A DNA stretch of 64,000 nucleotides from Arctopsyche grandis (lineage: Eukaryota > Arthropoda > Insecta > Trichoptera > Hydropsychidae). A program made the translations under genes and the position numbers. The notes beneath the pieces were generated by a model. It was not told where the DNA came from and searched no databases. It worked only from the letters and a program-made list of their open reading frames with translations. This document shows positions 42,167 to 53,560 of the stretch, piece by piece. Each line of letters starts with the position of its first letter. Position 1 is the first letter of the stretch. The stretch spans positions 35,199,691-35,263,690 of the forward strand of contig NC_135357.1 in the NCBI RefSeq assembly GCF_051622035.1, given 5' to 3'.

Positions 42167-44830
42167 TTAGCCTATACCCATCTTCAGAATGTCGATGGGT
42201 CTTTGGTTGGACGTGAGTTTGGTCACACTGAGGGAATTGATCAGGGGATTGTCTATTTTGCCGAGAGACTTGAAGTAGTTCACGGCAAGTTTGTGTACGT
42301 GTTTGTCGAGGTAGTCAATGCTTAGGTCATTGTGAATTATAGTGTTTCTTGTGTACCAGTCGTAGTTGCCCGTGGCACGCAAGAATTTGTTTTGAATTGT
42401 CTGTAGTCTGAGTATGGATCTGTTGGAGATGGTAGTGTGAGCCCACACGGGGCTCGCGTACGTGATTTGTGGGCGGATGATGGATTTATACAGCAAGCAC
42501 TTGTTTTTAAGCGAGAGCTTGCTGTTTGGTTTGCATAGTGGGTAAAGCTTTGACGCAACTGCCCTAGCTTTACGCACCGCGTTAGTGATGTGGGGTCTCC
42601 AGGTTAATTTGCGGTCGATTATTACCCCCAGGTAGCGGGTAGACGTGGTCCAGTTGACTGGTTTGCACCGTTTTTTACGTCTGGAGAAGAATATTGCCTG
42701 ACTTTTATCCGGGTTGATTTTCATCAGCCATTTATCGTACCACGCTACCAGTTGGTCCGAGTACTTCTGGAGGGCGAGCGAGACTCCCTTGGGGCCGACG
42801 GAGCTCGCTAAGATGGCCGTGTCGTCGGCGTACTGTGCGATGTTTGTGTACCTATGTGTAGGAGTGGGTATGTCGTGTGTGTAAAGGTTGAATAGCGTGG
42901 GGCCGAGGATGGAGCCTTGGGGTACCCCAGCGGAGATGCCTCGCTGAGTTGATATGCGGTCCTTGAGTTTGACCTGAAATCTCCTTTCTCTTAGGAAGGA
43001 TGCGATAGAACGTATTGAGTGGGGGGTGATGTTGGCGGCAATCATTTTGTAAAGGAGGCCAGAGTGCCAGACTTTATCGAAGGCTTTGGAAATGTCTAGG
43101 AAGATTGCTCCAGTAGACATGTTGTGGTCGAAACCGTCTATAACGGTTTCAACAACTCTGTGAATCTGGTGAACGGCAGAGTGTTGGGGTCTGAAGCCAA
43201 ATTGTGTTTTGGGAAGAAGGTCAATATTTGCGATTTCGCTGTTGAGATTTGAGATTAAGATCCGTTCCAGGATCTTACTCAGTGAGGATAGCAAGCTGAT
43301 GGGTCGGTAACTTGTTGCGAGGGAGGGGTTCGAGTAGGGTTTTCTGATGAGAATGACATTGGCGAGTTTCCATTGACTCGGAAAGTAGCAGATTCTGTTG
43401 GTGGCATTTAGTATTGCCGTGAGTGCAGCGATGGCTTTTTGAGGGAGTTCTTTTAGAGCTTTGTTGGAAATTCCGTCAGGGCCAGGGGCCTTTTTGGCGG
43501 CGATAGTTTTGATGATGTTTAGGACTTCAAGCGGCGAAGTGGCGACAATGGGTACTGGGGCTGGGTTTTCGAGGTAGCTGTTGACGGAGCTTTCAACCAT
43601 TTGGCAAAAGTCACTTTGCAGGTTGAAGTTTGAGAGAGAGAATTGGTCCTGGAGACTGTCGGCTAGGGCTTCCGCTTTATCGGCGGTGGAGTAGACGAAC
43701 TTATCTCCAACTTTGATCCTGTCGATCCTGTTGCCGTTGCTTCTGAAGATTTTTGACAGTTTCCAGAAACCGTTATGTCCGTCTTCTAGCGCTCTGAGTT
43801 TGGTATCCCAGTTGTCGTTTCGTAGTTGCCACAAGGCATTTTTAACGTCTTGTTGAAGTCTGTTCATTCGCTGTTTGAGGATTGGGTCCTTGTACCTTTG
43901 GAATGCCTTCCTAGCTCTATTCTTAAGGCGAATAAGATCGCGAATGTCGGGGGGTAAAGCTTGCGGGTGCAAAGGGGAGTGGGGTGTGGTGGTGGTGCTG
44001 GCGTCTAAGGCTGACTGTATTTCATCCGTGAGTATGTTAATAGCGGAGTCTATTTCTTGGGTGGTGTGAATTGAGTGGGGGTAAGTGACGGTGTGATGAA
44101 GGAGAGTTGAGAATTTCTCCCAAGATATGGTACTTCGGAGGATGGGGTTTATAGTTACGGGTGTGTTGGTGAGTTCTAGTATGACCGGGTGATGGTCGGA
44201 AGAAAGATCGTTTACTACAGTCAGGGACTGCGCGCCCGGAAAATTTTGAGTTAGAACGATGTCTAAGATATCGGGTCTGCCTTTGAAGTTAATGGGGATT
44301 CTTGTGGGTTCGTCTGGGGCCGTGACGGAAACTTTTGGGTTTGAAAGTTGGGAGTAACTTAAAAGAATTTTTCCATTATTGTTAGTGGCTTGACTGTTCC
44401 ATCTGGAATGTTTGGCGTTAAGGTCGCCTGCGGCAATGGTGGCTTTGTTGGTGTTGAATATTTTGTCCAAGTCTGTGGTGAGTAAGTGTTGTTTTGGTGG
44501 GTTGTATACTGCGTGGAGGATGAGTGGGGTGCCAGTGTTAGTCCAAACTTCTACCGACGTCAGTTCTATCCCTGTGGTGATCGGCCGCGGGGCCAAGTTG
44601 TGTTGAATTGTGTGTTTGATGAATATGGCAGTGCCGCCGGCGGCTTTGCCTATTCTGTCGTTTCTGTATGTGGTGTAGTTTGGGAAGTTTAGTCGATTGC
44701 CAGGTTTGAGCCAAGTTTCGTTTACTAGTGCGATATCAATGGAGTGTTGGAGCAAGAATTGCTCGAATTCGACACGCTTGCTGAGTATGCTGCAGGCGTT
44801 CCAGTAAACGATCTTGAGGTAGCAAGTCAT
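42167..44830 (-). CDS. LINE copy D ORF2, with ten-residue deletion
   Basis: 887 residues, with endonuclease and reverse transcriptase motifs as in copy C. Ten residues present in copy C after KRCKP (AKPVIINDKP) are missing, in the region after the catalytic YADD. Short repeated AACC-type words flank the lost stretch. Whether the protein still works is unknown. Confidence 0.93.
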   Translation of the reverse strand: MTCYLKIVYWNACSILSKRVEFEQFLLQHSIDIALVNETWLKPGNRLNFPNYTTYRNDRIGKAAGGTAIFIKHTIQHNLAPRPITTGIELTSVEVWTNTGTPLILHAVYNPPKQHLLTTDLDKIFNTNKATIAAGDLNAKHSRWNSQATNNNGKILLSYSQLSNPKVSVTAPDEPTRIPINFKGRPDILDIVLTQNFPGAQSLTVVNDLSSDHHPVILELTNTPVTINPILRSTISWEKFSTLLHHTVTYPHSIHTTQEIDSAINILTDEIQSALDASTTTTPHSPLHPQALPPDIRDLIRLKNRARKAFQRYKDPILKQRMNRLQQDVKNALWQLRNDNWDTKLRALEDGHNGFWKLSKIFRSNGNRIDRIKVGDKFVYSTADKAEALADSLQDQFSLSNFNLQSDFCQMVESSVNSYLENPAPVPIVATSPLEVLNIIKTIAAKKAPGPDGISNKALKELPQKAIAALTAILNATNRICYFPSQWKLANVILIRKPYSNPSLATSYRPISLLSSLSKILERILISNLNSEIANIDLLPKTQFGFRPQHSAVHQIHRVVETVIDGFDHNMSTGAIFLDISKAFDKVWHSGLLYKMIAANITPHSIRSIASFLRERRFQVKLKDRISTQRGISAGVPQGSILGPTLFNLYTHDIPTPTHRYTNIAQYADDTAILASSVGPKGVSLALQKYSDQLVAWYDKWLMKINPDKSQAIFFSRRKKRCKPVNWTTSTRYLGVIIDRKLTWRPHITNAVRKARAVASKLYPLCKPNSKLSLKNKCLLYKSIIRPQITYASPVWAHTTISNRSILRLQTIQNKFLRATGNYDWYTRNTIIHNDLSIDYLDKHVHKLAVNYFKSLGKIDNPLINSLSVTKLTSNQRPIDILKMGIG

Positions 44831-46479
44831 TTTTTATGTTGGTGGGTGAGCATGAGCAGGATGGCATTTATCGAGTCAATGGACTGTTCGATTTTGCTCA
44901 TCCGATTTGAAAGGTCTTGGTTTGGGTTCCAGCTAGTGTTGATGTTGGGTTGTTGGGTGGGAGGGGTTAGGGGAGGGAAATTTGAGTTTTCGTGTCTATA
45001 TTGCGGTACGTTGGTCTTCGTTGGTTGGGGGTGGGAGGGGTTGGGGTTTCGGGGTTGGCGGGAGTTCTTCCTGCTTTTGTTGTTGGGATTTGAAGGGCAG
45101 CCTCTGTAGCTGGAAACGTGAGGGCCTCTGCAGCTGGTGCAAGTTGGAGTGGAGGTTGTTGACACACAGTCAGTGGTCAAATGGGGTCCTGCACATTTGA
45201 TGCACAGGGGGGCGACATGGCAGTTGTAGGAGCCGTGACCGAAGCCTTGGCAGCGGTGACACTGCGGTACAGTATCACCACGGCGAAGTGATTCGGTGCG
45301 AACCAGTTGGCCGAAGATGCTGGAGAGGTTGAACAACTTCTTCCCCTCTTCGTCACGTGTGGTTTCGACAGTGAACATGGGCATGTCGCGCTTGTCACGT
45401 CGTGATTTCATGACGGTGGCTTTACTGGCTTTGTAGCCAAGATCGGCCAACTCGGCGAGGACTTCTGACTCGGAATAGTTGGGGCTAATGCCTCTAATGA
45501 CCAGTTTGAGCGGTTTGTCTTCCGTTAGAGGGTGGGCATAGAATTGGAATTGTTCATCTTGGAGCATTTTTGTGATTTGGCGGTAATCATCGATGGTGCA
45601 TGGTGTGATTTTGACTCTGTTTTCAGAGTAGACGGCTGTGAATTTGAGGTTACGTCCGTCGAGTTTCCTTTGAACTACCTTGTAGTCCGATGGCAACCTT
45701 AGAAAGATTGGAGCAACTTTAGGTTTGGGAAGCACATCCGAAACGGTGTTTCTGGATGGGTGAGCGGGGCTTGTGGTCTGGGGGGGTGTACGAATTTGAG
45801 GCGTGTTTGCCGACGGTGTGCTGAGGGCCGCTTGTTGGGTGGGTGTGTTGTGAATTGGACGCTTCTGAATATGTTTCCGATTTCGGATGATGCCAACAGG
45901 GAAGGAGTATTCCTCTGGTTGTGGTGCAGGTGTTTGTGTAGGTGCAGGTGTTTGGGTAGGTGTGGGTGATTGTGTAGGTGTGGGTGGTTGTGTGGGTTCA
46001 GGTGCGGCTGCTGATGCGGGTGGGGACTTGGCAGCGGAAGTAACCTCCATTTTGTTAGACTGCACGGATTCGGAATCGGAGTCGAAGTCGGATTCCGCAA
46101 GTGCCGCGTATCTGTTGCTGATGGGTGGGGGCGACTGTAATTGTGTGTGTGTGGTGTTGAGTGGGCTCGTCATTCTACGCTTACCGTTTTTGCGTGGTGA
46201 CGTCTGAGGGGATGTGGCCATATCCTTCGTCTTTGTGGTCGTCGTCGTCGACTGAGCCTGCGACATGTTTGACGCGAGGTTTCCCAGTTGGGCGGAGTGG
46301 GCTGCTTGGTCAGCTGCTCGTTGGGCTGCGTGAGTCGCGATTAACTTTTTGAGGGAAGCGTTTTCTTCCCTCATTTCTTGGTACGCCTTCACGAGTTTTT
46401 TAAAGTCATGTTCCGTGAATTTATGCGTTTTAGCGCTAGTGTCACTGCCACCACGGCCATCGCGCCGCACACTGGCCAT
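44827..46479 (-). CDS. LINE copy D ORF1, gag-like RNA-binding protein
   Basis: 550 residues, differing from copy C at only a few positions. Coiled-coil-like N-terminus, Pro/Thr repeats, Jockey-type domain and CCHC knuckles are all present. Its stop overlaps the ORF2 start in ATGA. Confidence 0.92.
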   Translation of the reverse strand: MASVRRDGRGGSDTSAKTHKFTEHDFKKLVKAYQEMREENASLKKLIATHAAQRAADQAAHSAQLGNLASNMSQAQSTTTTTKTKDMATSPQTSPRKNGKRRMTSPLNTTHTQLQSPPPISNRYAALAESDFDSDSESVQSNKMEVTSAAKSPPASAAAPEPTQPPTPTQSPTPTQTPAPTQTPAPQPEEYSFPVGIIRNRKHIQKRPIHNTPTQQAALSTPSANTPQIRTPPQTTSPAHPSRNTVSDVLPKPKVAPIFLRLPSDYKVVQRKLDGRNLKFTAVYSENRVKITPCTIDDYRQITKMLQDEQFQFYAHPLTEDKPLKLVIRGISPNYSESEVLAELADLGYKASKATVMKSRRDKRDMPMFTVETTRDEEGKKLFNLSSIFGQLVRTESLRRGDTVPQCHRCQGFGHGSYNCHVAPLCIKCAGPHLTTDCVSTTSTPTCTSCRGPHVSSYRGCPSNPNNKSRKNSRQPRNPNPSHPQPTKTNVPQYRHENSNFPPLTPPTQQPNINTSWNPNQDLSNRMSKIEQSIDSINAILLMLTHQHKK

Positions 46480-46742
46480 CTTGTGGGTGGGTTTTTTTTT
46501 TTTTTGTTTGTTGTGTCACTGTCACTTGTCACTTGTCACTGTCACTATCACTTTTGTTTATTTGGCTGTTGCTAGGACAGCCTCTCATTCCCAGAGGGAC
46601 GCGTTCGGAGAGTCGAGCGGTAGTTACATCGCGGTTTCGGCGACGCAGCTGTTATAGACAGCTGTTTGTAGCGCGGGTAACGACAACGACTGCGCGGCGG
46701 GACACGTCCGAGCACTGCGGGCGCTGGGCGCGGGTTTTTTTG

Positions 46743-46775
46743 TGAGAATTGAAATCACAGGCGCCTATATTTATA
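46743..46775 (-). promoter_or_regulatory. displaced H4 copy 2 promoter
   Basis: Minus-strand CTATAAATATAG, first T at 46775. The duplication (46742-46752) starts 23 nt downstream. A likely initiator CTCAC has A at 46743, 32 nt downstream. It points into LINE D. Confidence 0.78.
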
Positions 46776-47074
46776 GTAGTGCGTGTGGTCAGTGATACCA
46801 CACGTTTACAAATTAGTAACAAAATGTGCTGCAGGACGAAATTTTGTGTAACAAATTGAATTTCAAATATGACGATATAAATTAAATAATTTATGTGGTA
46901 ATTCTCACATTGTTTATATAAAAATACCAATTACATGTACAGAACTAACAAAAATCAAAAATAGATAATATTTTCAACAAAGTGCCATATGTTCAGTCTA
47001 ACTTTTGAATTCGGATGCTGTTTTCGTTGGCGCTCGTAAAAAAATGTATTCGAAAATTTGACACGTTGTAAAAT

Positions 47075-47588
47075 CGTTTCGCCAACATTTCCAACTAGAA
47101 TTATTTGGAAATCCAATAGAAAGCAGGTATAAAAATTGTAGCTAATCCAAGCAAACACTAGATCACTACCCTAGATGATTTCGAGTTTTGTAAAGGTGTG
47201 TTTAGATTCTCTAATATATGTATCTTGGAACAATATAAAATAAACAAAAGAAGTCTATTAATGAATGTGATTTTTCAAAACTAGTTGCATCTTCTTCATT
47301 GTTGTTAAAATGTAATGCTCACAATCTAAAATACTCAGCAGTTAGGAATTTCTATCGAGAGATTCTGTTATGGTTATAAATTCAGAGATTCCGGTGTCAA
47401 CCAGTACATATTTATAAACATTGACACTGATTACACGATCCATGTTCAACGCATTTTTTTTTCAATGATACCTGGAAAGGCTTAGCGGGTAATATTCTTG
47501 TATAGTATTTACATACCCAAAAAACCATGCCTATCGGAGCATTTCAGTCTCATGGCCTTGTTGGTGTTGGTCAGTATTCAAAGGTTTA
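47075..47588. mobile_element. piggyBac-type MITE, third histone-spacer copy
   Basis: Shares TTTCGCCAACATTT, GGAAATCCAATAGAAAGCAGG, AATGTAATGCTCACAAT and ATTCAAAGG with 31250-32093. The TTAA ends are degraded. Confidence 0.7.
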
Positions 47589-47619
47589 AAAAGATCCCAT
47601 TGTTAATGCCTATCATAAA

Positions 47620-47706
47620 ACGAGCAGCCGCCAGCCCGCACTACAACATCAACGCGAGCATAGGAGCTTGCTCCAAAGAACTATCAGAAAAACGTTACCC
47701 ACTACT
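47620..47706 (+). mobile_element. LINE 3' UTR remnant F
   Basis: CGAGCAGCCGCCAGCCCGCA and GTTACCCACTACTA match the copy A type of LINE 3' UTR. Sense to H3, abutting the H3 stub directly. No duplication is visible. Confidence 0.75.
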
Positions 47707-47741
47707 AATTGACCAGACGTATCCGCGGAGAACGCGCTTAA
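47707..47741 (+). pseudogene. histone H3 stub (last 10-11 codons)
   Basis: AATTGACCAGACGTATCC and the following bases to TAA at 47739 match H3 codons [10 protein letters not shown]-stop with two substitutions ([10 protein letters not shown]). No stem-loop follows. It marks the right end of the histone array. Confidence 0.85.
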
Positions 47742-48008
47742 TTTTTTGTCAAGTTTTATGCAAAATTATACATTATCCCATTTATATTATCGAGATTATA
47801 ATTGTCGAGTAAATTTAAACTCCAATACGCATATAGAAAATGAGAAAAATATCAAAAGTGACATGCACTGGTATGGCCGTAAAAGCACGCGTTACGTTCT
47901 CTCTTTTACAGCGGCACGTGTTGCGAGCTGTCAAGTCGTTTCGTTGTTGACTATTTTGTCGCATTTTTTGGATTAATTCACTAGTTATTCTTCAATTTCA
48001 ACCATAAA

Positions 48009-48879
48009 ATGGAGGCGACGGACGTCAATATCGATGTGAACGATTTCCTTCCGGCGAAAAAAATAACCAAACTGTCAAAAGGTAAAAGGAAAGCATCTCA
48101 AGCTGATGATGCAATGGAAGTAAGCAGCGTTCGGAAAGGCCCCAAAGCAAAAAAAGCCAAGAAGACTGAAGACAATGAGTCCAAAGGAGATATGCGGAAA
48201 ATACCAGTACCAGCTCATAGGTAACTTTTCATAGTAGCAAAATGTTCTCTTCATATTTATGTGTACTTACCAGCCATTGATTTCTAGATACACACCTCTC
48301 AAAGAGAAATGGACGCAGATAATAACACCAATCGTCGAACATCTGCTGCTAAGAGTCAGATTCAATCTCAGAACTAGAAACGTGGAAATTAAAATCGGTC
48401 CGGAAACTATCGACATAGCAAACCTCCAAAAGGGCGCCGACTTTGTTAAAGTACTGAATTTTCAACAATAATTTGCTTAATTTGTTAAGAATTATAATTA
48501 TTATATATATTTATTTATTGTGTTACAATTTTAGGCTTTCGTATGCGGGTTTGAGGTGGAAGACGCTCTCGCTCTCCTCAGATTAGACGACCTATTTGTC
48601 GAGAGTTTTGAAATCAAAGACGTGAAGACACTGAGAGGTGACCATTTGGGCCGAGCGATCGGACGGCTCGCCGGAAAGGGAGGTCGGACCAAGTTTACCA
48701 TTGAGAATGTAACCAAAACGAGGATCGTGCTCGCCGACGCCAAGATTCACATACTAGGAAGCTATCAAAACATCCAACTGGCACGCAGGGCTGTCTGTAA
48801 TTTGATCCTCGGCTCCCCACCCTCTAAAGTATACGGACAACTGAGAAACGTGGCCGCCAGAGTATCGCAGAGGATATGA
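48009..48879 (+). CDS. PNO1: PNO1 (Dim2) ribosome assembly factor, three exons
   Basis: Exons 48009-48220, 48288-48450 and 48535-48879, joined at GT/AG sites (CATAG|GTAACT, TTTCTAG|ATAC, GTTAAA|GTACTG, TTTTAG|GCTTTC), give 239 residues. A Lys-rich N-terminus (residues 14-60) is followed by [18 protein letters not shown] and KH-type modules. One contains the loop [11 protein letters not shown] and ends [22 protein letters not shown], the family's C-terminal signature. PNO1 binds the 3' end of pre-18S rRNA and recruits the endonuclease NOB1 during 40S maturation in the nucleolus and cytoplasm. Length is near the usual 240-270. Single copy here, just outside the histone array. Confidence 0.93.
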
Positions 48880-49290
48880 GTTGTCTGAAGAATACTTTTA
48901 TACTTGATGTTATGTATGTTTAGTTATAAGTTTAAGTTAAATGAAATAAATGTATCTATTCTTTAACAACAAAATTAAAAATTCAATAGTTTTTATTTAT
49001 TGTACATACATAAATATAAAATCCAACGTAAATGAGTCGACAATTGTTTAAATTTCACTTCAACACGCTCTTTCTATATTTGATCATCATTGCAAACCTA
49101 CCACATTGATTGAAAACTAAGATTAAACAAAAATATGTAAATTGCAAACGACCATTGACTCATTCTAGGCCATCGCGATGGAGATTACACCAAATAGCAA
49201 GCGTAATCATATATGAAATCATTATAAATAGAACTTAAACGACCAGCTGATTGATATGTGTGATGAACAATGGCGCTAAGTATTTACTAT
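48880..49290. other. PNO1 3' region
   Basis: AATAAATG near 48943 could be its poly(A) signal. No other gene. A GCCATCGCGATGG word (about 49168) recurs inverted near 49660. Confidence 0.5.
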
Positions 49291-49294
49291 ATAT

Positions 49295-49615
49295 TGTAAT
49301 GTGGGAACACGGGAGAGAGTATCCGCTGTCTAAGTGCATTCGGGGGTTAATGATGGAGACCCCCAAATTAGCCTAACAGTACTCAGTAAGTGCTCGCTAG
49401 AATTCTCAGAACCCAGGCGAGAGCGTAAATGGATACATAAATGGATCGGGGAAGCTGTGGTGAGCAACTTGTCCTTTATAAGAACATACATACATACGCC
49501 ATATCAGATTATTCTGGAGCGAGCGCTGGTTACACGTGGACCTCCTGAATCATTCAATAAATTCTGTGAAGCGACTGGCCTTTCACTTGGATACTGAACC
49601 CACCCCTACGCAACA
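49295..49615 (-). mobile_element. solo LTR of a second LTR family (old)
   Basis: On the minus strand it begins TGTTGCGTAGGGGTGGG and ends CCACATTACA. Flanked by ATAT (49291-49294 and 49616-49619). Diverged relative of the solo LTR at 57461. A fossil with no internal part. Confidence 0.75.
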
Positions 49616-49803
49616 ATATGTAGGTAAAATTTCAAGCAATCATTTTGTTGCTTGAGTCATCGCGATGGCCTATGTTAATTTAATGTAAAAGGAATGTATT
49701 TACACACAAATACCGACCACAAAGTAAACAGGTAACATAAAAATATATCTACATTCGATACAGAAATTCACCGACCGACTTCAAACGGCCGGTTAATTTA
49801 ATC

Positions 49804-52800
49804 TCACAAAAGAATCTTATATTTATAGTGCTTTGGAACTCTCGAGATAACTAATCTGCCGTCGTAGCTCAGCGAGGCGAACGTCCATGGATCGGCCGAA
49901 CTCCACTCTACGCAGTACACGGAATCTTCATGCTGTTCGTAATATTGCAACACGCCATCGATGAGCCTGTACATAACAAGACAGTCGATACATACTACAC
50001 AAGATTTCAATATATGTACATATGTACATAATATAGAATAAAAATTCCGACTTTTCTTTATTGGCACCGTTGTGGTCTGGTGTGGCGTCGCTATCCGACA
50101 CGCTCAATTCGATGTTGCTTTCGTAATTTTTACTGTCGTCGCTCTCCTGTAGGGTTGTGTCTTTGTCGGTGTCGTCCAGTTCCTCATTGGCGTCCATGTA
50201 TCTGTGTTGGCTTTGGGATATGGCTTCGGAGCTGATGCTGGCTGCGCTCGTGAGCAGCACACGCGCATCCGAGCTTCCGGTCAGCAATAGCTGGTCGTGG
50301 AATGTGTTAAATCTGACGGCCCAAACCCTATTCAAGTATATAAAATTGAATGCACATTTGTAATCTTAACATATCAACGGTATTATATACATATATGTAC
50401 TATATAGTATGATATTTCTTTTAATATAAATTATTTTATCGCGAATTAAGTACATACACATACATATTGTGGTATACAAATCGACGTATTGTGGATTGTG
50501 TAGCCTGGAGTTTGTTTATTTTCAGTAATAATTGTCCAAAATTATTAAAATTTTGAGCGGGATGAAGTTTTGAGTCTAAGCAACATTTTTAACGACTGAC
50601 TGTTATCCTAATTCCCACTCTATCGGTCTAATACGAATACGATTTATAATATATTGCAATGTACACAGTTCTCCTGTACCACCACTGATTCATTCGTAAG
50701 AGTGACTACACTGATGCATGCTTAAGAGTGGCAACACAGACCTACCAAGTCGTAATAAATGCGATTAGACGGTTGTTTCAATTATCATTATCAGAAGTGA
50801 AGCTTAGAAGAGCCTTGTAAAATTATAATAAAAAGGAGCCTGAGTCTGTTAATTTTATAAGATTCCGACTCCGCTTGAAATACTCGGACTCCACAACCCT
50901 ATTACATATTTATATGATATTACCCTTGCGATTTATTTTTAATTATTTACGGTTCAATTTAGGTTAACGTTTTAAGGAGAAGTAACATTCATTTTTTTCA
51001 TTCACCAGTACAAAACGATATACCGGTAATAGGAGAAATTATACACCGTTTACCGATAGATGAAGTTTTACGGTAAATTGCAATCCTTAACCGTTTGCCT
51101 GCGGCCTTCCTCTATGGAAGTTTTGCGCGATTTTTTTTTAGTTTTGCGCGGCTGTCTTCCATAGAATTTGTGAACTTTGCACGGGATTTTGAGCCTTATA
51201 TGCGCCTATTTCAACTGTTTTAAGGTTCAAAATTGGTTGAATATATTACTGAGAGTTAAATGCCATCTATTCAATTTGCTTAAAATGAATATATACCAGT
51301 CAAAATTAGTTTTTTGTGGAACCATACTGAAACCTCGTTTATGTGACGTCACGTCTGTTGAACAATGGCGACGATACGTCTCAATTGTATGAAGAATGAT
51401 TTTTTGACAATTAAGCCAAAACTACGAGATATGTTATGTATTTTATTGTTTAAAATAATACTTTATGTGTTAATTATCATATCTGGTTACTTGAGTGAAT
51501 ATTAAAATCTGTATTTAAGGTCGAAAACTCGATTGGCAAATTCGCGAAAAAGGTGCCGCCGCATACAGGGCTTGTTTGCTATATTTATCGCCGCGGGCAA
51601 AGGGTTAATTATACGTCTCGAAAATGGGCTATATATGTATAGTGTTGTCATCCGATGAGCTTCTGGAAATCGTTTGTTTAAAATTCTAGAAAAATTATCG
51701 ATATCTTCTTAAAAAAATTTTGTTTGTTAGTACATACATATATGGAACTATTTTTTAACAATTAATTTATTTTATTTATTATAATGTACCAGTGCGAATG
51801 ATCGCTTCGTAGAAAGACGGGCTCTTTTGTTTTCCTGTAATCCCATATTTTGAGGCAACCGTCATCGGCCACGGTGGCTAGATGGAACTGCTTATTGGGA
51901 TTGAAGTCTAAATCCCTCAAATGCTGGTTATGCGCCGAGTCCAACGACCAGGCTGGCTTCGGTGAATTGTTTCTGGTGTCGTACGACTTCAAATGGGTGT
52001 CTTGCATAGCGACAAACTGAAATATATTAACCGAATGAATATAACGACACAGTACAAATGATTACGTGTGGTATGTAGGATTCTACCTGTTGTCCATTCT
52101 GATGCGGATTCCATTTCCCTCCGCTAAACTTTAAATGCCCCTTTCCTTCTAGCTGAATGTGATTAATCAGAGTGCCGTTTACATCGAAGATGACTACACT
52201 ATTGTCGACTACAATGGCTAGACGATTCGTTTCAGTCATGTGAAATTCAGTGCACTTGACTTCCGGTCCGTATTTCTAAATTAGACAACACGATCAATGT
52301 CATGTAAATGTGAAATTTGAAATGTGTTTTGATTTTACCTCTACGTCGTATATTTGAACGATTTCTAATTGATCTTTTTGAACGCCCGATGTGGTGATTG
52401 TATCTGCGGTGTCGTCCGATATGACTTTTATGTTAGGCAGCTTCAACAGAGCCGTGCCCATGTTAAACTGGCCGGCCATCGGATTATAATAGCAGGATAC
52501 GAACGAGGAGGCGTCATGAGGGGAACATCGGATGTGCCAAATTTCACCCAGATCATGTTGATACACCTTAATTTGAATTTTTGCATATTATAAAGCGTGA
52601 GTTGGTTAAGTCAAATCAAGAGTTTAAAGCGTGGTCATTACTTTAGTGTGCAAAGCTCCGGTTTCCTCCTCAAGTTCGACTATGTGAATCTGGTTGCTGT
52701 TTGGTTTGAGACATTGTGTGCCAATGAAGAATCTTATTGCATCGTTTTCACCTACTTGAGGAGCGAGTGCTCTTGACTGTAAATATATGTATTTTACATG

Positions 52801-52899
52801 TAATGTCAAATTTTGGTTAAATATAAAAAGTTAAATCAGATTTATATGGCAATTCACCTGATGCTCAAGGCCGTATATGATTGAATTTCCGTTTTCCAT
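49804..52899 (-). CDS. EIPR1: EIPR1 (TSSC1-like) WD-repeat protein, seven exons
   Basis: Minus-strand exons 52858-52899, 52642-52776, 52339-52566, 52087-52275, 51790-52016, 50052-50327 and 49804-49966 give 419 residues. Start [14 protein letters not shown]; then [79 protein letters not shown] and [29 protein letters not shown], the repeat order of EIPR1. It works with the EARP and GARP tethering complexes in endosome recycling and dense-core vesicle sorting. All splice sites are GT/AG; the sixth donor (AAAA|GTCGGA) is weak. An acidic insert ([20 protein letters not shown]) makes it longer than the human protein. Intron 5 (about 1.46 kb) holds a MITE. Confidence 0.9.
51087..51608. mobile_element. 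piggyBac-type MITE in EIPR1 intron 5
   Basis: TTAA at both ends with inverted repeats TTAACCGTTTGCCTGCGGC and TTAACCCTTTGCCCGCGGC. Non-coding, 522 bp. Confidence 0.8.
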
Positions 52900-53003
52900 G
52901 TTTAAGTATCTTCACATTGAGCAGCTGTCAATTTGACGTTGGCTGTCAGTTTAAACGAGTGTTGCCAGTTGTAAAATATTTGTTTTCAAATCGTTTCGGT
53001 GAT

Positions 53004-53303
53004 TACTAGTCAAATGTGAACCGGTCACCGGACAACCGGTCGCTTTAGATCGGTCACACGTGATCACCCGTCACACTAAAACTGGTCAGGAGAAAACTGG
53101 TCACACCCGAAAATTGGTCATGAAAAAACTGGTCACACCCAAAAATTATAAATTGGTTGAATTTTTGGTGTGACCAGTTTTTTCATGACTAATTTTTGAG
53201 TGTGACCAGTTTTAGGGTGTGACCAGTTTTAGTGTGACGGGTGATCACGTGTGACTGATCTAGAGTGACCGGTTGTCCTGTGACTGGTTCACATATGACT
53301 AGT
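53004..53303. mobile_element. fold-back element 1
   Basis: Two arms of about 140 bp form a near-perfect inverted repeat around about 53155. They are built of CACACCCRAAAAT/ACTGGTCA words, with outer arms CTAGTCAAATGTGAACC and GGTTCACATATGACTAG. No coding capacity. Confidence 0.85.
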
Positions 53304-53309
53304 AGTCCG

Positions 53310-53560
53310 TTTACCGATTCCTGGTCACAAAGTTACTAAAATCTCTATAACGGAACATCTGGCAGCCGAACAGTCCACCATACTAACGATAACTATCATT
53401 CTAACGAGAACTTGAGTGCCAAATATTGCGTATTTGCGATTTTAATGGCAAAAATTGTCTTTGTGACCACCGCAATGTGACTAATAATCCAATTACCTTT
53501 AAAATCGTACTGTTGTTGGCCACGAGATAATTGGCTACTTGTATAATGGTAAACGGATTA
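53310..53560. repeat. repeat segment paralogous to the locus at 56490-61215
   Basis: Contains GAACATCTGGCAG, CATACTAACGATAACTATC and TGACTAATAATCCAATTACC in order. The same words flank successive insertions at 56560, 57448 and 61130. This copy lacks the insertions. Confidence 0.75.

Larger units (their letters stand above)
41897..46741 (-). mobile_element. Jockey-clade LINE copy D, at the H4 copy 2 start site
   Basis: Almost identical to copy C from 5' UTR to 3' end, with its own perfect 11-bp duplication. Both frames are open. ORF2 has a 30-bp in-frame deletion. A run of seven A residues on the minus strand forms its very 5' end. It lies in the same direction as H4. Confidence 0.95.
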
